A stretch of 64,000 nucleotides of DNA, taken from NCBI GenBank assembly GCA_965649825.1, contig OZ287717.1:1-64000 (forward strand). Direction: 5' to 3'. Position numbers and translations under genes: made by a program. The notes beneath the pieces were generated by a model, which made no database searches, had not been told where the DNA came from, and was given only the letters and a program-made list of their open reading frames with translations. Below, one piece after another: positions 22,433-32,030 of this stretch (position 1 is the stretch's first letter; each line of letters opens with the position of its first letter). This DNA is from Penicillus capitatus. Taxonomy: Eukaryota > Chlorophyta.

Positions 22433-24846
22433 TCACTCAGTGTCTTTTTTCTCTTTCTTTTTCTTCTTCTGGACAGAAGAACCGTCACGTCACATCATAA
22501 ATCGTGCATTGGAATATCACCTTTTTAGAGGACTCTTCCTTCTTTTGTTTCTTGGTCGTTTTTTCGGGTTCATTTAACAAACCTTCGTCTTTTCCCTTTC
22601 GCTTCTTCTTCGATTTTGTATATGGCGTATCTTCTTCTGCAACATGTCCATGTTCTGATTCCACAGCTCCATGCGAAACAGGAGCTGAGATCTCTGTTTC
22701 TTGCATCTCGGTGTCTCCTTGGTCTTTTTTCTTTTTCTTCTTATCTGTGTACAGATATCCAAGATGGGGTACAGAACGGGGGAGTGAGCGGTTGCCTTTT
22801 TTCATCTTCTTAGATGGTCGTCCCTCTTGATACTCGGACTCCGTCTTCATCTCCTCATCCTGAACCGACAAATCTTTTGTTTCAGTTTTCGATTCGTACA
22901 GTCTGACCTCGTCTTTGGTGGCAATGACATCTGCGGCCGGGTGGTAAGTGGATGGCGTTGTCGCAATGGCACTGTGTTCAAGCTTAAGGCTCTGCTCTTG
23001 CTTGACATCAGGTTTTGCCTTCAAGGTCGTCACAGTCTTTGGCAGAGAACGTTGTTCTAACCCAGCAATTCTGTTCTCCATCTGCATCACCATGACATTG
23101 GGAAATGAAAATGCGTCTTCATTCCGCTGATGCATACCTGTGCTCTGCAGGTGACCCCAATGGATTCGTTTTCTTCTTCGGCAAGTGCATCTACCCTCGA
23201 GACCAGCGCTGTCTTTGCTGCCAGTAGTCTGGCTATCTTTCCCTTGTTTTTACTGCTGCATCCTATTGAAGGAGTTTTCGATCGCAGCAAGGGTCGAGAG
23301 ATCAATCACCTCCAACAAAAGACGAGTGAAAGAGAATGCCATACTTCGGAGTGGCAGAATGCGTCTTGAGTGCACGAAACAGTGCTTTCTCTGCTCCCAG
23401 CATTTGAATCGATGCTCCTATTGCACAAATTGATGGACTTGAATCTGTAAACGAATGAGGTCTGGCAGAATCTACCCGAGTGTTTGGCAAGGTTCATCAA
23501 ACTGCCTGCGTGTGAGATGAGCTTGGCACCGACCAATTCCCCAACCAGCACTGTCAGATTTGGAGCAACAGCTTTCATCCTACAAGCAAACCACAAGCAT
23601 GTCTATCTGTGTGTTCGTACAGATTGCATGACAGGACACCTGTTAGAGAGATATTCAAAGAGCTGAGTACGATACTCAGATAGTTCGATCAACTGAGTGC
23701 ACAGATCGGTGATGTTGTTCATATCATCTTGACTGATCTCTGTTCCCATGGAGGTGATCGATGCTTGCTTCAAGTTCTCTTCCAAATCTTCACTCAGAAT
23801 GGATGACATGTCGACACTCTGAGCATTTTCGCGGAACTGGATCAATTTGATCTGATGAAGCAGAAGTGGATAGAACAAACATCTCCTCTCTCATTGCCAT
23901 CATACCGTCTGCGCGTACTTAATGTTGTCTTGGATAACTTTGCCCATCTCAGGGAAATGCCAACCATACCATTCTCGAACACGCATGGCATAGACATTAA
24001 TCTCTTTGTCCAGATCCTCCAACAGTGCAATCGCTTGAATGATCATGACATCTACCTAAGAATAGAGGAGAGCCCTGTCACGTGTGGCATCTTAGCCAGT
24101 CTCCCGAACAGACCTTATCTGGACTGAATTTCAACTTATATCTCGAGATACTGTGACTCAGACCGAGTGCCAAGTGTGAAGATGCCAGTCCCCTATCACC
24201 AAAGCAATCGAAATTGCATGAAAGAACCGCATGCTCGACTCTCACGGTATCAGGTTGTCCAATTGAGCCCGAACGCCACGAGACAATTCTGCCACAGCGG
24301 GACTGCATGTACACTCCGTTCACTCTATTGTCAAAGGGCTCCATCAGACATTGACCTGTGTATACACGGTATTCCAAGTTTCTCTTTGATGATGTTTCCC
24401 AGTTTCGAATCCTGAACTGCCAATTCCTCGCCTTTCACTTTCTTCTTCAGAAATTTCTTCAGTCCTGTTTGTCCAGATCGGTGGATTTCTCCATGTGTCG
24501 AATCACGTGTTGAATATACCTTTGCTGACGTTGCTGTCCAGAATGGCCGTTGCTGCTTCCAGTGCATCCAAGGTGCCTTCAAATTTGTCGAAAGCCTTCA
24601 GTTCCACCACCTGAGGTCGATCGGAAGTGAACAACTCTGTTCACATCGCCGCGTTCTTCGTCACCTTTTGCGCCTTCGACAGCGTTTCGAAGTCTTTCCA
24701 TAGATCCTGCTCCATCATCAAGGCTGCGATGCCAACAGATCGGGTCGGACAGAGTGCGTGCTTACCTTCGTTTCTTTCAGCTTTTTTTCTTTGAGTACTT
24801 TGAAAAGGGCAAAGCCTGCCGCTGTCTCAACAAGCAATAGCACCAT
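22433..24846 (-). CDS. NOP58: NOP58, box C/D snoRNP core protein
   Basis: Thirteen exons on the minus strand (24846-24766, 24706-24665, 24610-24520, 24464-24356, 24302-24246, 24192-24114, 24055-23906, 23851-23640, 23579-23476, 23417-23310, 23262-23138, 23081-22521, 22468-22433) total 585 codons. The N-terminus [18 protein letters not shown] distinguishes NOP58 from NOP56. The coiled-coil and Nop domain follow, with [59 protein letters not shown] and [14 protein letters not shown]. The C-terminal tail of about 190 residues has several lysine blocks (KKKKKK), the usual KKx tail. The product binds box C/D snoRNAs with fibrillarin and guides 2'-O-methylation of rRNA in the nucleolus. All splice joins keep the frame, so the model is firm apart from the exact last exon. 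Confidence 0.92.
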
Positions 24847-25256
24847 CTTGCCGTTCTCTGTCCCGGCGGCCGAATCTGCTGTCTTTCGACAAATGCTTGA
24901 TTCTACACTTGATGTGACGTACTCTGACTCGCGTGCTGAGTCCATTCTGTCTATCCCGACTGTTTGACTTCAGTCGCACTTTCTTTCGATGTATTCCCCA
25001 GTCGGAAAACCGGAAGAGTTATTGGACTGGAATTACGGACAGTGGAGATGTCTATTTGGAAAGGTTCGGTCATCATGTTGTTCATTGCGCGAGCTTTCCC
25101 GCGGCGGCAGGCACTGACGAAAGGGAGTGAACACCTCTCCTGAGATGTCTGCCTCTCTCGGGCTAGCTTTGATCACCTCCTTTTGTTGCATACACCTCTA
25201 TTCTGCTCACTTTCGTTCTTGTGTCGCAAGAGCGGCCAGTTTCTTTTGGCTGTCGA
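24847..25256. promoter_or_regulatory. Divergent promoter region of NOP58 and the next gene
   Basis: NOP58 (minus) and the secreted-protein gene (plus) diverge across these 410 bp. Open frames in the spacer lack features of real proteins. I found no clear TATA box or repeated motif. Confidence 0.4.
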
Positions 25257-26049
25257 ATGGTGCCTTTTCGCATCGCGTGGGCATTTGTGCTTCTGACGAC
25301 CTTCTTTGACTGTTATGTTCTGCAGACAAACAGAGAAACTGCTGCCGCTCTGACTTCTGCAGCGAGCGATGTTTCCGCTCTGTACCAAATAGAGCAGAAC
25401 TTCATAGATCCGTCAATGGCAACAGTGAGAATGCCTGTCATGGAAGGAAGATGCAGAGTGCCTCTGGTCGGGGAGCGTCAACCGACGACTGAGATGCATC
25501 CTGCTAGACTGACGCAGGTGTCTATCCGCTGAAAAACACTATCGTTATCGAATGTCTCCAGGAAAACCTGTCCATGGCCCTTTACGATCCCTTCTTCCCT
25601 CTTGTGACGGCATCGGCCTGTACACACAGCCTCAGCACGCCTTCGATAGGTATGCAACTGAAAGCGAAGCTTCTCGTTTGAAGCTTTATGTCTGGTCGAC
25701 AGGAACAAGTGCTTCGGATGAGGATGATCTCCATGCATCGATGGAACGGGACCCTTGTCTCTCGCAGCGCATTTTAACTGGCGCGCTGTATCCTCAGACG
25801 TTTGACAAATCTGCGTTTGAGGGCTCGAACAGATCTACGGCTTTCGTTGTCCAAGCACCGAAGCCGTCGGATCGCATAGGCGAGAACAAGACACTGCCAT
25901 CGATGATGGAGAAGAAGCAGGGCGCTTCCTACAAGTTATTCAGTCCTAATGTCTTGACAGACACAATAGAAAAGTGGTTAAAGAGTATACGCCAGAAAGG
26001 AGCAAATGCAGGCGCTGTCACTCATTGTTTGCCACATGAGAGATACTAA
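25257..26049 (+). CDS. Unknown secreted or anchored protein, 231 residues
   Basis: Three exons (25257-25517, 25562-25649, 25703-26049) keep the frame and give 231 residues. The first 25 residues are hydrophobic (MVPFRIAWAFVLLTTFFD) and look like a signal peptide or anchor. The remainder is mildly basic with scattered cysteines and no domain I recognise. Its C-terminal half (NVLTDTIEKWLKSIRQKG) is predicted helical. The second intron (25650-25702) is the least certain: reading through it is also open in another frame that starts at an internal ATG. Function unknown. Confidence 0.5.
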
Positions 26050-27082
26050 TCCCTTTCGTCGAGCCATTCACTTACCTCACACCCTATTCCGCATTCGCAC
26101 AATTTACCTAATTTCACCTATTCGCATTCTGGTAAGATTCACATGACAATAACCGAATAACAACGATAAATAAGATGGCAAAATGACCTTTGATTGGCCG
26201 TTTGACAACAGCTTTGTATGGGATTCGCTGTGGAAGTGCAGAGTGTTTACGAGACAAACTTGATTTGATATTGTGTTACGTCATTCTGCCGGTTCTAAAA
26301 ACTAAACTCAAGGAGTTCTTCGAACGCCGGCTGTTTCATGGAGTGTCTGTCGCGCGAAGGAGCGTAGAACAAAAAGGACATCTGTTGCTTTTTCACTAAA
26401 CGGCGTGACAAGCATGAAGCACTAAGACAGATGACTGTTGCGTTGGCCTTCGGCGACTGTTTGTCTTTCTGTACCTTGACTGATAATAATACATCTGTCA
26501 CATGTCATTCACTCTCTTTTTTGTCAATTTTTCATCTAACACAAGTCATCAGCAGGTGTGTGGATCAGGTCAGGCTTTGCAGAGTATCACCGTCCCGCAC
26601 GTCTACGTTGTGTGATAACCAACCACTTTGAATTTCTTGACGAACGCGTTTCCGTAAGTTGTTATCTTTTCGCTGTTTTTCTGCACTCGTCGGAGAAACG
26701 TTCCAAAGTTCTTGGCTATTTACAGATAAAGGGGAGATTCCGTTGAATAGAAGGTTGGCATTTTGGATGCGTCTAACGTTTCTACTGAATGAACGGACGT
26801 TCCTTGTTCGCCTGTGTCTCCACTATGCACAGAACGGTCGTTGAAAGCAGTTTGAACTGACAGCTTGTGTCGCCTCGTTTCATCTTACCGTCGCTGCGAT
26901 GCGTACCCACTTCCTGGATCGCATTCCACTGCGTTCCTCTTTCTTGCCTGTGTGAATGGACACTTACATACCTTCATTTGAAGCGTCGCCCGCTTCTCCG
27001 TCGCCAACGACTCTCCTTGGTTAAACGCAAAACGAAAGTATGAGAAGGAAACAAACACTTGTTGTGACTGCTGGCTGGTTTC
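26050..27082. other. Accessory region before the retroelement, no gene seen
   Basis: About 1 kb of lower-complexity, AT-leaning sequence with only short, unsupported open frames on both strands. No splice-consistent model or recognised domain was found. It lies directly upstream of the LTR element and may be old insertion debris. Confidence 0.45.
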
Positions 27083-27297
27083 ATGGTGATGAAGGGCAGA
27101 AGAGGAATGGTTCAAGAAACGTCTCATCATCACAAGAGGCATGATGACCAACAGCGTTAATGGCCATGTCACATCAAAACCTCCAACACGTCACATCAAA
27201 ACCCTAACCATAAATAGCCATATAAAAGAGGGTAGAGAAAGCATTAACGTCTTTTGTGAAAAAAACTCTTTCGTTTCTGCTTTTACGTGCTGGCCCA
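27083..27297 (+). repeat. 5' long terminal repeat
   Basis: Starts TGGTGATGAAGGGCAGAAG and ends GCTGGCCCA. It carries a TATA box at 27221-27228 (TATAAAAG). It aligns along its length with 29443-29651, with small indels such as a doubled CACATCAAAACC block. Confidence 0.8.
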
Positions 27298-27304
27298 TAT
27301 CAAA

Positions 27305-28219
27305 ATGGTTTCGGAGCCGCGAATCTCGAAAATGGACTGTGACGAGGTTACGTCCCTTCTCAACTCCGCAGCCTTTGTCGAAGACGATTACCGCCCTCGT
27401 GTCAAGTACGTGGTGCAAAGACCGGAGCCCAGATCGCGAGCATTTGACCTAACACGGCAAATGCGCAAAGGAGTCGAAGTCGAACCACATTATCGTTCGC
27501 AACCTGCCTTCAATGAGGCTGGACCCGCGGCTACAATGCATGCCTTCTACGGTGACGCGTTCGGATGCCTCACGACAAAAAACAAAAGACATGTCGTAAA
27601 AGGGCTAGAGATTGACGCATGCCCCACGCCATCTCTATCTCCGGAAGAGCAACTAGACAGAATGACGAAGACGAAGAGAGAGACGTGGTTGGGTTTTGTG
27701 GATCGCTATTGCGCCACATGTGTGACGACGACGGCATCACGAAAGACTCAAGTGAAAACGCTCTACAGGAAGCTTCCAATCAATCTCCGGAAACTGATGC
27801 TCCCCCTACCTTCGACGGCTACGTTAGCAGACATGAGCTCTGTCCTCAGGAATGCAAGCTTTTGGGAATCAAGTACACAATCCCGAACGGAAACGGATGA
27901 AGATGCCACGGACCCTGACATGGCGACGACACAAGTGAACGTTGGGATTGACGGGAGGGTAATAGGCAGTGACGGATCGATCAATTTTTCGGCGATCACA
28001 AATGCAGGCCGAGTCATGATCGGAGCCAGAGAGATATGCAAGACCTCCAAACGAGAAGCACTCAAAATGCTAAGGTTCCTGGAGAGGATTTGTAACGGCA
28101 ACGACGGACCAACAGGCTCGCGAAGGCCTAGAGGCCAACCAAGGAGACGCACTCTGAAGTACCCACGAAGATCGAAGTTCCCATGCTTGCGGCTACCACG
28201 CACCTCAACTCTTGGCTAG
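27305..28219 (+). CDS. Gag-like or unknown retroelement open frame
   Basis: An uninterrupted frame of 305 codons starts at the ATG that overlaps the putative primer-binding site. The protein is polar and basic at its C-terminus (GSRRPRGQPRRRTLK), which would suit nucleic-acid binding in a Gag. I see no zinc knuckle, protease triad or reverse transcriptase motif. The position right after the 5' LTR is the main argument. Because the frame is intact while the integrase is broken, it may have decayed more slowly or be partly chance. Confidence 0.45.
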   Translation: MVSEPRISKMDCDEVTSLLNSAAFVEDDYRPRVKYVVQRPEPRSRAFDLTRQMRKGVEVEPHYRSQPAFNEAGPAATMHAFYGDAFGCLTTKNKRHVVKGLEIDACPTPSLSPEEQLDRMTKTKRETWLGFVDRYCATCVTTTASRKTQVKTLYRKLPINLRKLMLPLPSTATLADMSSVLRNASFWESSTQSRTETDEDATDPDMATTQVNVGIDGRVIGSDGSINFSAITNAGRVMIGAREICKTSKREALKMLRFLERICNGNDGPTGSRRPRGQPRRRTLKYPRRSKFPCLRLPRTSTLG

Positions 28220-28364
28220 CGTGGCACTTGTAGATGGAAGAATATCTGAGGACATGCAGATATCCTGATAACGCCACACCACAGCAACGGGCGCGTCTCA
28301 AGTACCGCGCTAATTCTTTCCGCTTGCGCTATGACCGTCTGGAGTATTCTGTCGATGGACTCTT

Positions 28365-29040
28365 GTGGACACCCTGCTATGTAACATGCAGGTCATTCCT
28401 CAGTGGATGGGCAAAGAGCACGAACAGAGTGGACACTGCGGCATCCAGACCACCACTCAGAAGTTACATCAAATGTTCTACTTCCCTGACGCCCCCCTCC
28501 CATGTGAAATATTGGGTACGCAGCTGTCCCTAGTGCCAACATTTCGCCCGCCACGATCCACCCATCACTCAATCATTCAACACATGAATGAGTTCGTAGG
28601 TCTAGAGGTCAGCGGACCCATGACATCGGACTCACAACGCCTGACAGGCCCTTCGACATTCATCCTCGCCGCGGTAGATCTTTGCACACGCTTTTGTCTC
28701 GTCTCAGCATCCTCTCAAGGCAACGCGACCCCCATTGTCAACTTCTCGAGCGCTGGATAGCACTCTTCGGCAACACTGCTTGTCTACAGACAGAAAACGC
28801 ACCAGCGTTTGTAGGCAATTAGTTATCCAATAGGATGCCGGCTCGAGGAATCCAACGCCGCACCATCCCTGTATATCGGCCACAATGCAAAGGGACCGTC
28901 GAACGTTCAACCAAGTAATCATCCGCCTTCTACAATACCTCCAAACTCAAGAAAAATGGACATCCTCTCTCCCTCAGATCCAGGCGATACTGAATGCGCA
29001 TCCGATTTCGGTGACCAAGATCAGCGCCACGCAAACCGTC
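28365..29040 (+). pseudogene. Broken integrase of the LTR element
   Basis: Pieces of a retroviral-type integrase appear in order but in different frames. First comes an H-H...C-C zinc-binding start (GHCGIQTTTQKLHQMFYFPD, then CP-stop-C with TAG at 28531-28533). Next is the start of the catalytic core (GPMTSDSQRLTGPSTFILAA, VDLCTRF). The core end follows as YRPQCKGTVERSTK, with the catalytic glutamate in VER near 28897. The two expected catalytic aspartates seem to be replaced by glutamate. Frameshifts, at least one stop and these changes make it inactive. The chromodomain-like or tail region beyond 29040 is not clear. Confidence 0.7.
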
Positions 29041-29442
29041 TTCGGCTATCAACCCCGCCTGCATTCCGTTCCCGCATCGCCAGCTTCAACCGTGACACCC
29101 CGCTCTGACGATCCTCATCCGACAAGACACCACGATCTTGTCGCAACTCGCTGGACCACAATCGATGACCAGATGCGGCACCAACAACAACACCAACTGT
29201 ACCAGTCTTACTGCCGATCCGACCTCTCAGTCGGATCTCAAATGCTGATCTTTGACAATCAACGCGCACAAGCACACACGGCAACAAACTCGCCCCGCAA
29301 TAGCAAGGACCATACACCATCCAAGACGAATTTTCTCCACAACTTTACCATCTTGTGTCTTCTTCGTCTAAAACCCTTTCTCGCGCATCGCGATCATTTA
29401 TGTCGTTTTTTGTCGGGGTCAAGCGCAGGGAAGCGATTGTCA

Positions 29443-29651
29443 TGGTGATGAGGGCAGAAGAGGAATGGTTCAAGAAACGTCCCATCATCACAAGAGGCAT
29501 GATGATTAGCAGCATTATAAATAGCCATGTCACATCAAACCTCCAGCACATCAAACCCCTAACCCATAAATGGCATATAAAAGAGAATTGAGAAAACAAT
29601 AAACGTTTTGTAAAAAAACATGTTTCGTTACTACTTTCACGTACTAGCCCA
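29443..29651 (+). repeat. 3' long terminal repeat
   Basis: Begins TGGTGATGAGGGCAGAAG and ends ACTAGCCCA, with TATAAAAG at 29576-29583 and an AATAAA signal at 29598-29603. It is a diverged copy of the 5' LTR. The hexamer ATTGTC stands both just before it and just after it. Confidence 0.8.
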
Positions 29652-30126
29652 TTGTCGCTGCCCCGCGGGTGGTGCCTCGCGCACGTCTGCCTCCTCGTGT
29701 GATCTTTCTGAAAAGAGGCCCACGTCCGCCGGTCCTACGGCCACCGAGTCCTCAGAGGCGTCGTCGACTTCGGTTGCGTCGGGTCGTGGGTGTACGGCTC
29801 TGTCTGGGTCTTCGCGTCCCGCGTTGCGAAAGAACTCTAGCGCGGACAAGAATGGCGTGTGCTGGTACAGCGGTGGGTAAGGGATAGTGGCGCGCGAAAC
29901 GTGTCGCTCGTCGTCGTCAGCCAGGGCGAACGCACTGGAATGAACACTCGAGAACGCACAAAACAAAAGTTACAAAGGTTCTGCGCCCCGGGTTTTAACC
30001 CTTTCACATGATGGACAGGTGAGTCATCCACCATTCTCCACCATGGACTAAAGACCCCTTCGGTCCCCCGCCTTCCGTGACACGACTCCTGAGTACCCCT
30101 TCCAGACCTGACCCCCTCTCCAACGA
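29652..30126. other. GC-rich accessory segment
   Basis: Bases 29652-29900 are markedly richer in G and C than the surroundings and carry overlapping open frames on both strands, as expected for GC-rich DNA without selection. None shows a domain. The segment begins exactly at the end of the 3' LTR, so it may be the flank of an older, GC-rich insertion. Up to 30126 the sequence leads into the tRNA-like element. Confidence 0.4.
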
Positions 30127-30198
30127 GCCCTCGTGGTGTAATGGTTGGCACACTTGAGGTTTTCTCAAGAGGCGTGGGTTCGAATCCCGCCGAGGCGC
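30127..30198 (+). ncRNA. tRNA-like sequence, probable head of a SINE
   Basis: The A box (TGGTGTAATGGTTGG) and B box (GGTTCGAATCC) of RNA polymerase III promoters are both intact. A cloverleaf folds: acceptor stem with a one-base bulge, D arm, an anticodon stem CTTGA/TCAAG with loop GGTTTTC, and a perfect T arm. The loop lacks the invariant U33 (it has G) and the acceptor stem is imperfect, so I do not call a functional tRNA. Moderately repetitive-looking sequence flanks it on both sides, up to about 30470, which suits a tRNA-derived SINE. No poly(A) tail or target-site duplication is obvious. Confidence 0.5.
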
Positions 30199-30784
30199 CC
30201 CGTGAGTCACTCGGGTGATAGTGACTGGCCGGAGGGTGAAGCGGCGACTCATCATGATCAAGAAAATCGGAAGATTGGGCAATTAAAAAGACGCGGGTCA
30301 AGTCCAGACCGGAGCATGCGGTTAGACGTGAGGTGGACGACGAATCGTCGCAGACGCTGTGAGACATGTGAAGCGACGGATGGAAGCACGAGTCACCTAA
30401 TTGAACGATTGAACGGTGAATTGACAATGGGCGTCGGGTGGTAAATGTGAATGCCACTGTAAGTAAATGCACAGAACCATGGAACATGCTCTAAGAGCGC
30501 ACCATGTAAAAGAGGAATTCTCCTCCTCCCCTCTCCAACGAGGCAGTCCCATCACCGTGGCGGGGCGGTCCCATCGCCAGACCCAGCTCTTGGCGACACC
30601 CATATCACTGGTCTTCAACGTTGCATCACAACGAGGGTATTTAATGGGACAATCCGAACCATGTTTACCTTGCTCCAAACAGTTTGTAAAGTCTTCCGCT
30701 GTGGTAATCTTTCGTCCGGCCCGATCGCCGACAGTGATTGCAAACCCCTGCTTGCAGAATTTGTTTCGATGGATGGATTAACAG
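30199..30784. other. Possible SINE body and upstream part of an ankyrin gene
   Basis: Bases 30199 to about 30470 may be the body of the SINE candidate. From about 30480 to 30700 a frame is open toward the ankyrin exon at 30785, with a possible donor near 30710 (GTG followed by GTAATC). I could not prove the connection or find a start codon. Confidence 0.3.
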
Positions 30785-30919
30785 GTTCTTCTGGAAGCCG
30801 GCGCTAATGTCAATGCTCAGCGGACCGACGGAAAAAGGCCACAAGAAGTCATTTGTCAGGCGGTATCTTCTTGTACAGCAGAGACTCGGGCAGCCCTCAA
30901 GGATCTGCTGAAACCCTGA
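30785..30919 (+). CDS. Ankyrin-repeat protein, last exon (fragment)
   Basis: After an acceptor AACAG at 30780-30784, 45 codons read VLLEAGANVNAQ, then DGKRP, and end at TGA 30917-30919. The L-L-x-A-G-A-x-V-N-A hallmark ends one ankyrin repeat, and a partial next repeat follows. Upstream exons are not resolved. The SINE candidate sits 600 bp upstream, so the gene may have been truncated by insertions. Confidence 0.55.
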   Translation, partial: VLLEAGANVNAQRTDGKRPQEVICQAVSSCTAETRAALKDLLKP

Positions 30920-32030
30920 TTCATTCTTTCTGCTGTCTCTCCATTCGATTTCCACTTCTGTTTGTGGCTGTTTGTCTAAACATTACGTACGACGTCATTT
31001 GCACATTTGTGGTTCAGACAATACGAGGTTGAGTATAATACCTCCATGAAAAGATGCCTTCTACAAGGCTTTTATCTATCCGATCGATTTGTACTGATTT
31101 CGCTGGTAGGGTCGTCGTTTGAATCGCCGCTATAGGTTTTCGTGTGCCAGAACTTGTCGCAGCGCCTAGAGTCGACAGGAACTAAGTGTCGCAGCGCCTA
31201 ACCCATCCTATTGACAATTCTAGTCAACCGAAGACAGGATTCCAGGATCGTGCAATCGACATTCTCTGCCGACTCGGCCTTCGGACTCAGACATCTGCCA
31301 AAAAACGCTCAGGATTACATACGCGTTACACTTTCACACAGATTGCCCGCATATGCTGTCGCCATCTTATGTATGGGTTCATCTCGCCGTCGACTTCTTT
31401 TTTTCGGAGTCGGACCCAGACGTACATGTGACATTCGTGCTTTTCTGGATGTCAACATTGCCGCGAGCTGTGATATTTTTTTATTCTTTTTTGAATATTA
31501 AGATTTATGGCTCTGGCAATTCCCTATCAGACGATATCCTTGCTTAGTCCGTCTATGTGTCTTTGGTTGAGCTCTCCAACCGGCGAGTAACTGTGACACG
31601 ATGGTCTTGGTGGCTGTTTGTTTTAAGTATCCGGCATCATTAGTCTCTTAAAGGCAGTCCATCTGAAGATGACAGTCTATCACCTGCTGTACTTTAAATT
31701 CTATACGAACAAGTAACATGAAGGAAAGTAACATCGATTACCATATGGCGGCAACGAATCGGCACAGGCTTAGCATTTGTGAAAAAACGCACTTGTACCG
31801 GCTGCTATCGTCAAGGACTTACCTCCATCCGTTTCGAGAACCCGTAAAACGAGATCTCGGAGACAGTTGAATCTCCACAGCGTCATCGCACAGTAGAGGC
31901 TCTAAATCATATCTCTCGTGCATCAAGTCTTGGACAGAGACAGAACTGAATCGTCATCATACAAGACGGCGTGCATGTATGTCCGAAGCAGGATTTGACA
32001 GAGGACGGACGCATCACTCAGTCCTCAGCG
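30920..32030. other. Long spacer, no gene seen
   Basis: About 1.1 kb between the ankyrin fragment and the kinesin gene. Short open frames lack any family features. The 14-mer TGTCGCAGCGCCTA occurs twice, at 31155-31168 and 31187-31200. The last few hundred bases probably include the kinesin promoter and 5' UTR. Confidence 0.45.

Larger units (their letters stand above)
27083..29651 (+). mobile_element. Degenerate LTR retroelement, reverse transcriptase region missing
   Basis: Two direct repeats of 215 bp (27083-27297) and 209 bp (29443-29651) begin TGGTGATG and end GCCCA, the TG...CA ends of LTRs. Both contain TATAAAAG. Eight bases after the 5' LTR lies TGGTTTCGGAGCC, close to the plant-type initiator-Met primer site TGGTATCAGAGCC (two differences). 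Inside are one long open frame (27305-28219) and, after a gap far too short for protease, reverse transcriptase and RNase H, a broken integrase. The integrase stands at the 3' end as in Ty3/gypsy order. No target-site duplication is visible outside the LTRs. The LTRs differ at many sites, so the insertion is not recent. It would be non-autonomous. Confidence 0.8.

Noticed and set aside
29637-29966. Minus-strand 109-codon frame after the retroelement
   Set aside because: The sequence is GC-rich with open frames on both strands and no domain, so it is not supported as a gene.
30127-30198. Functional tRNA-Lys (anticodon TTT)
   Set aside because: The anticodon loop lacks U33 and the acceptor stem has a bulge, although the polymerase III boxes are intact. 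A pseudo-tRNA or SINE head fits better.
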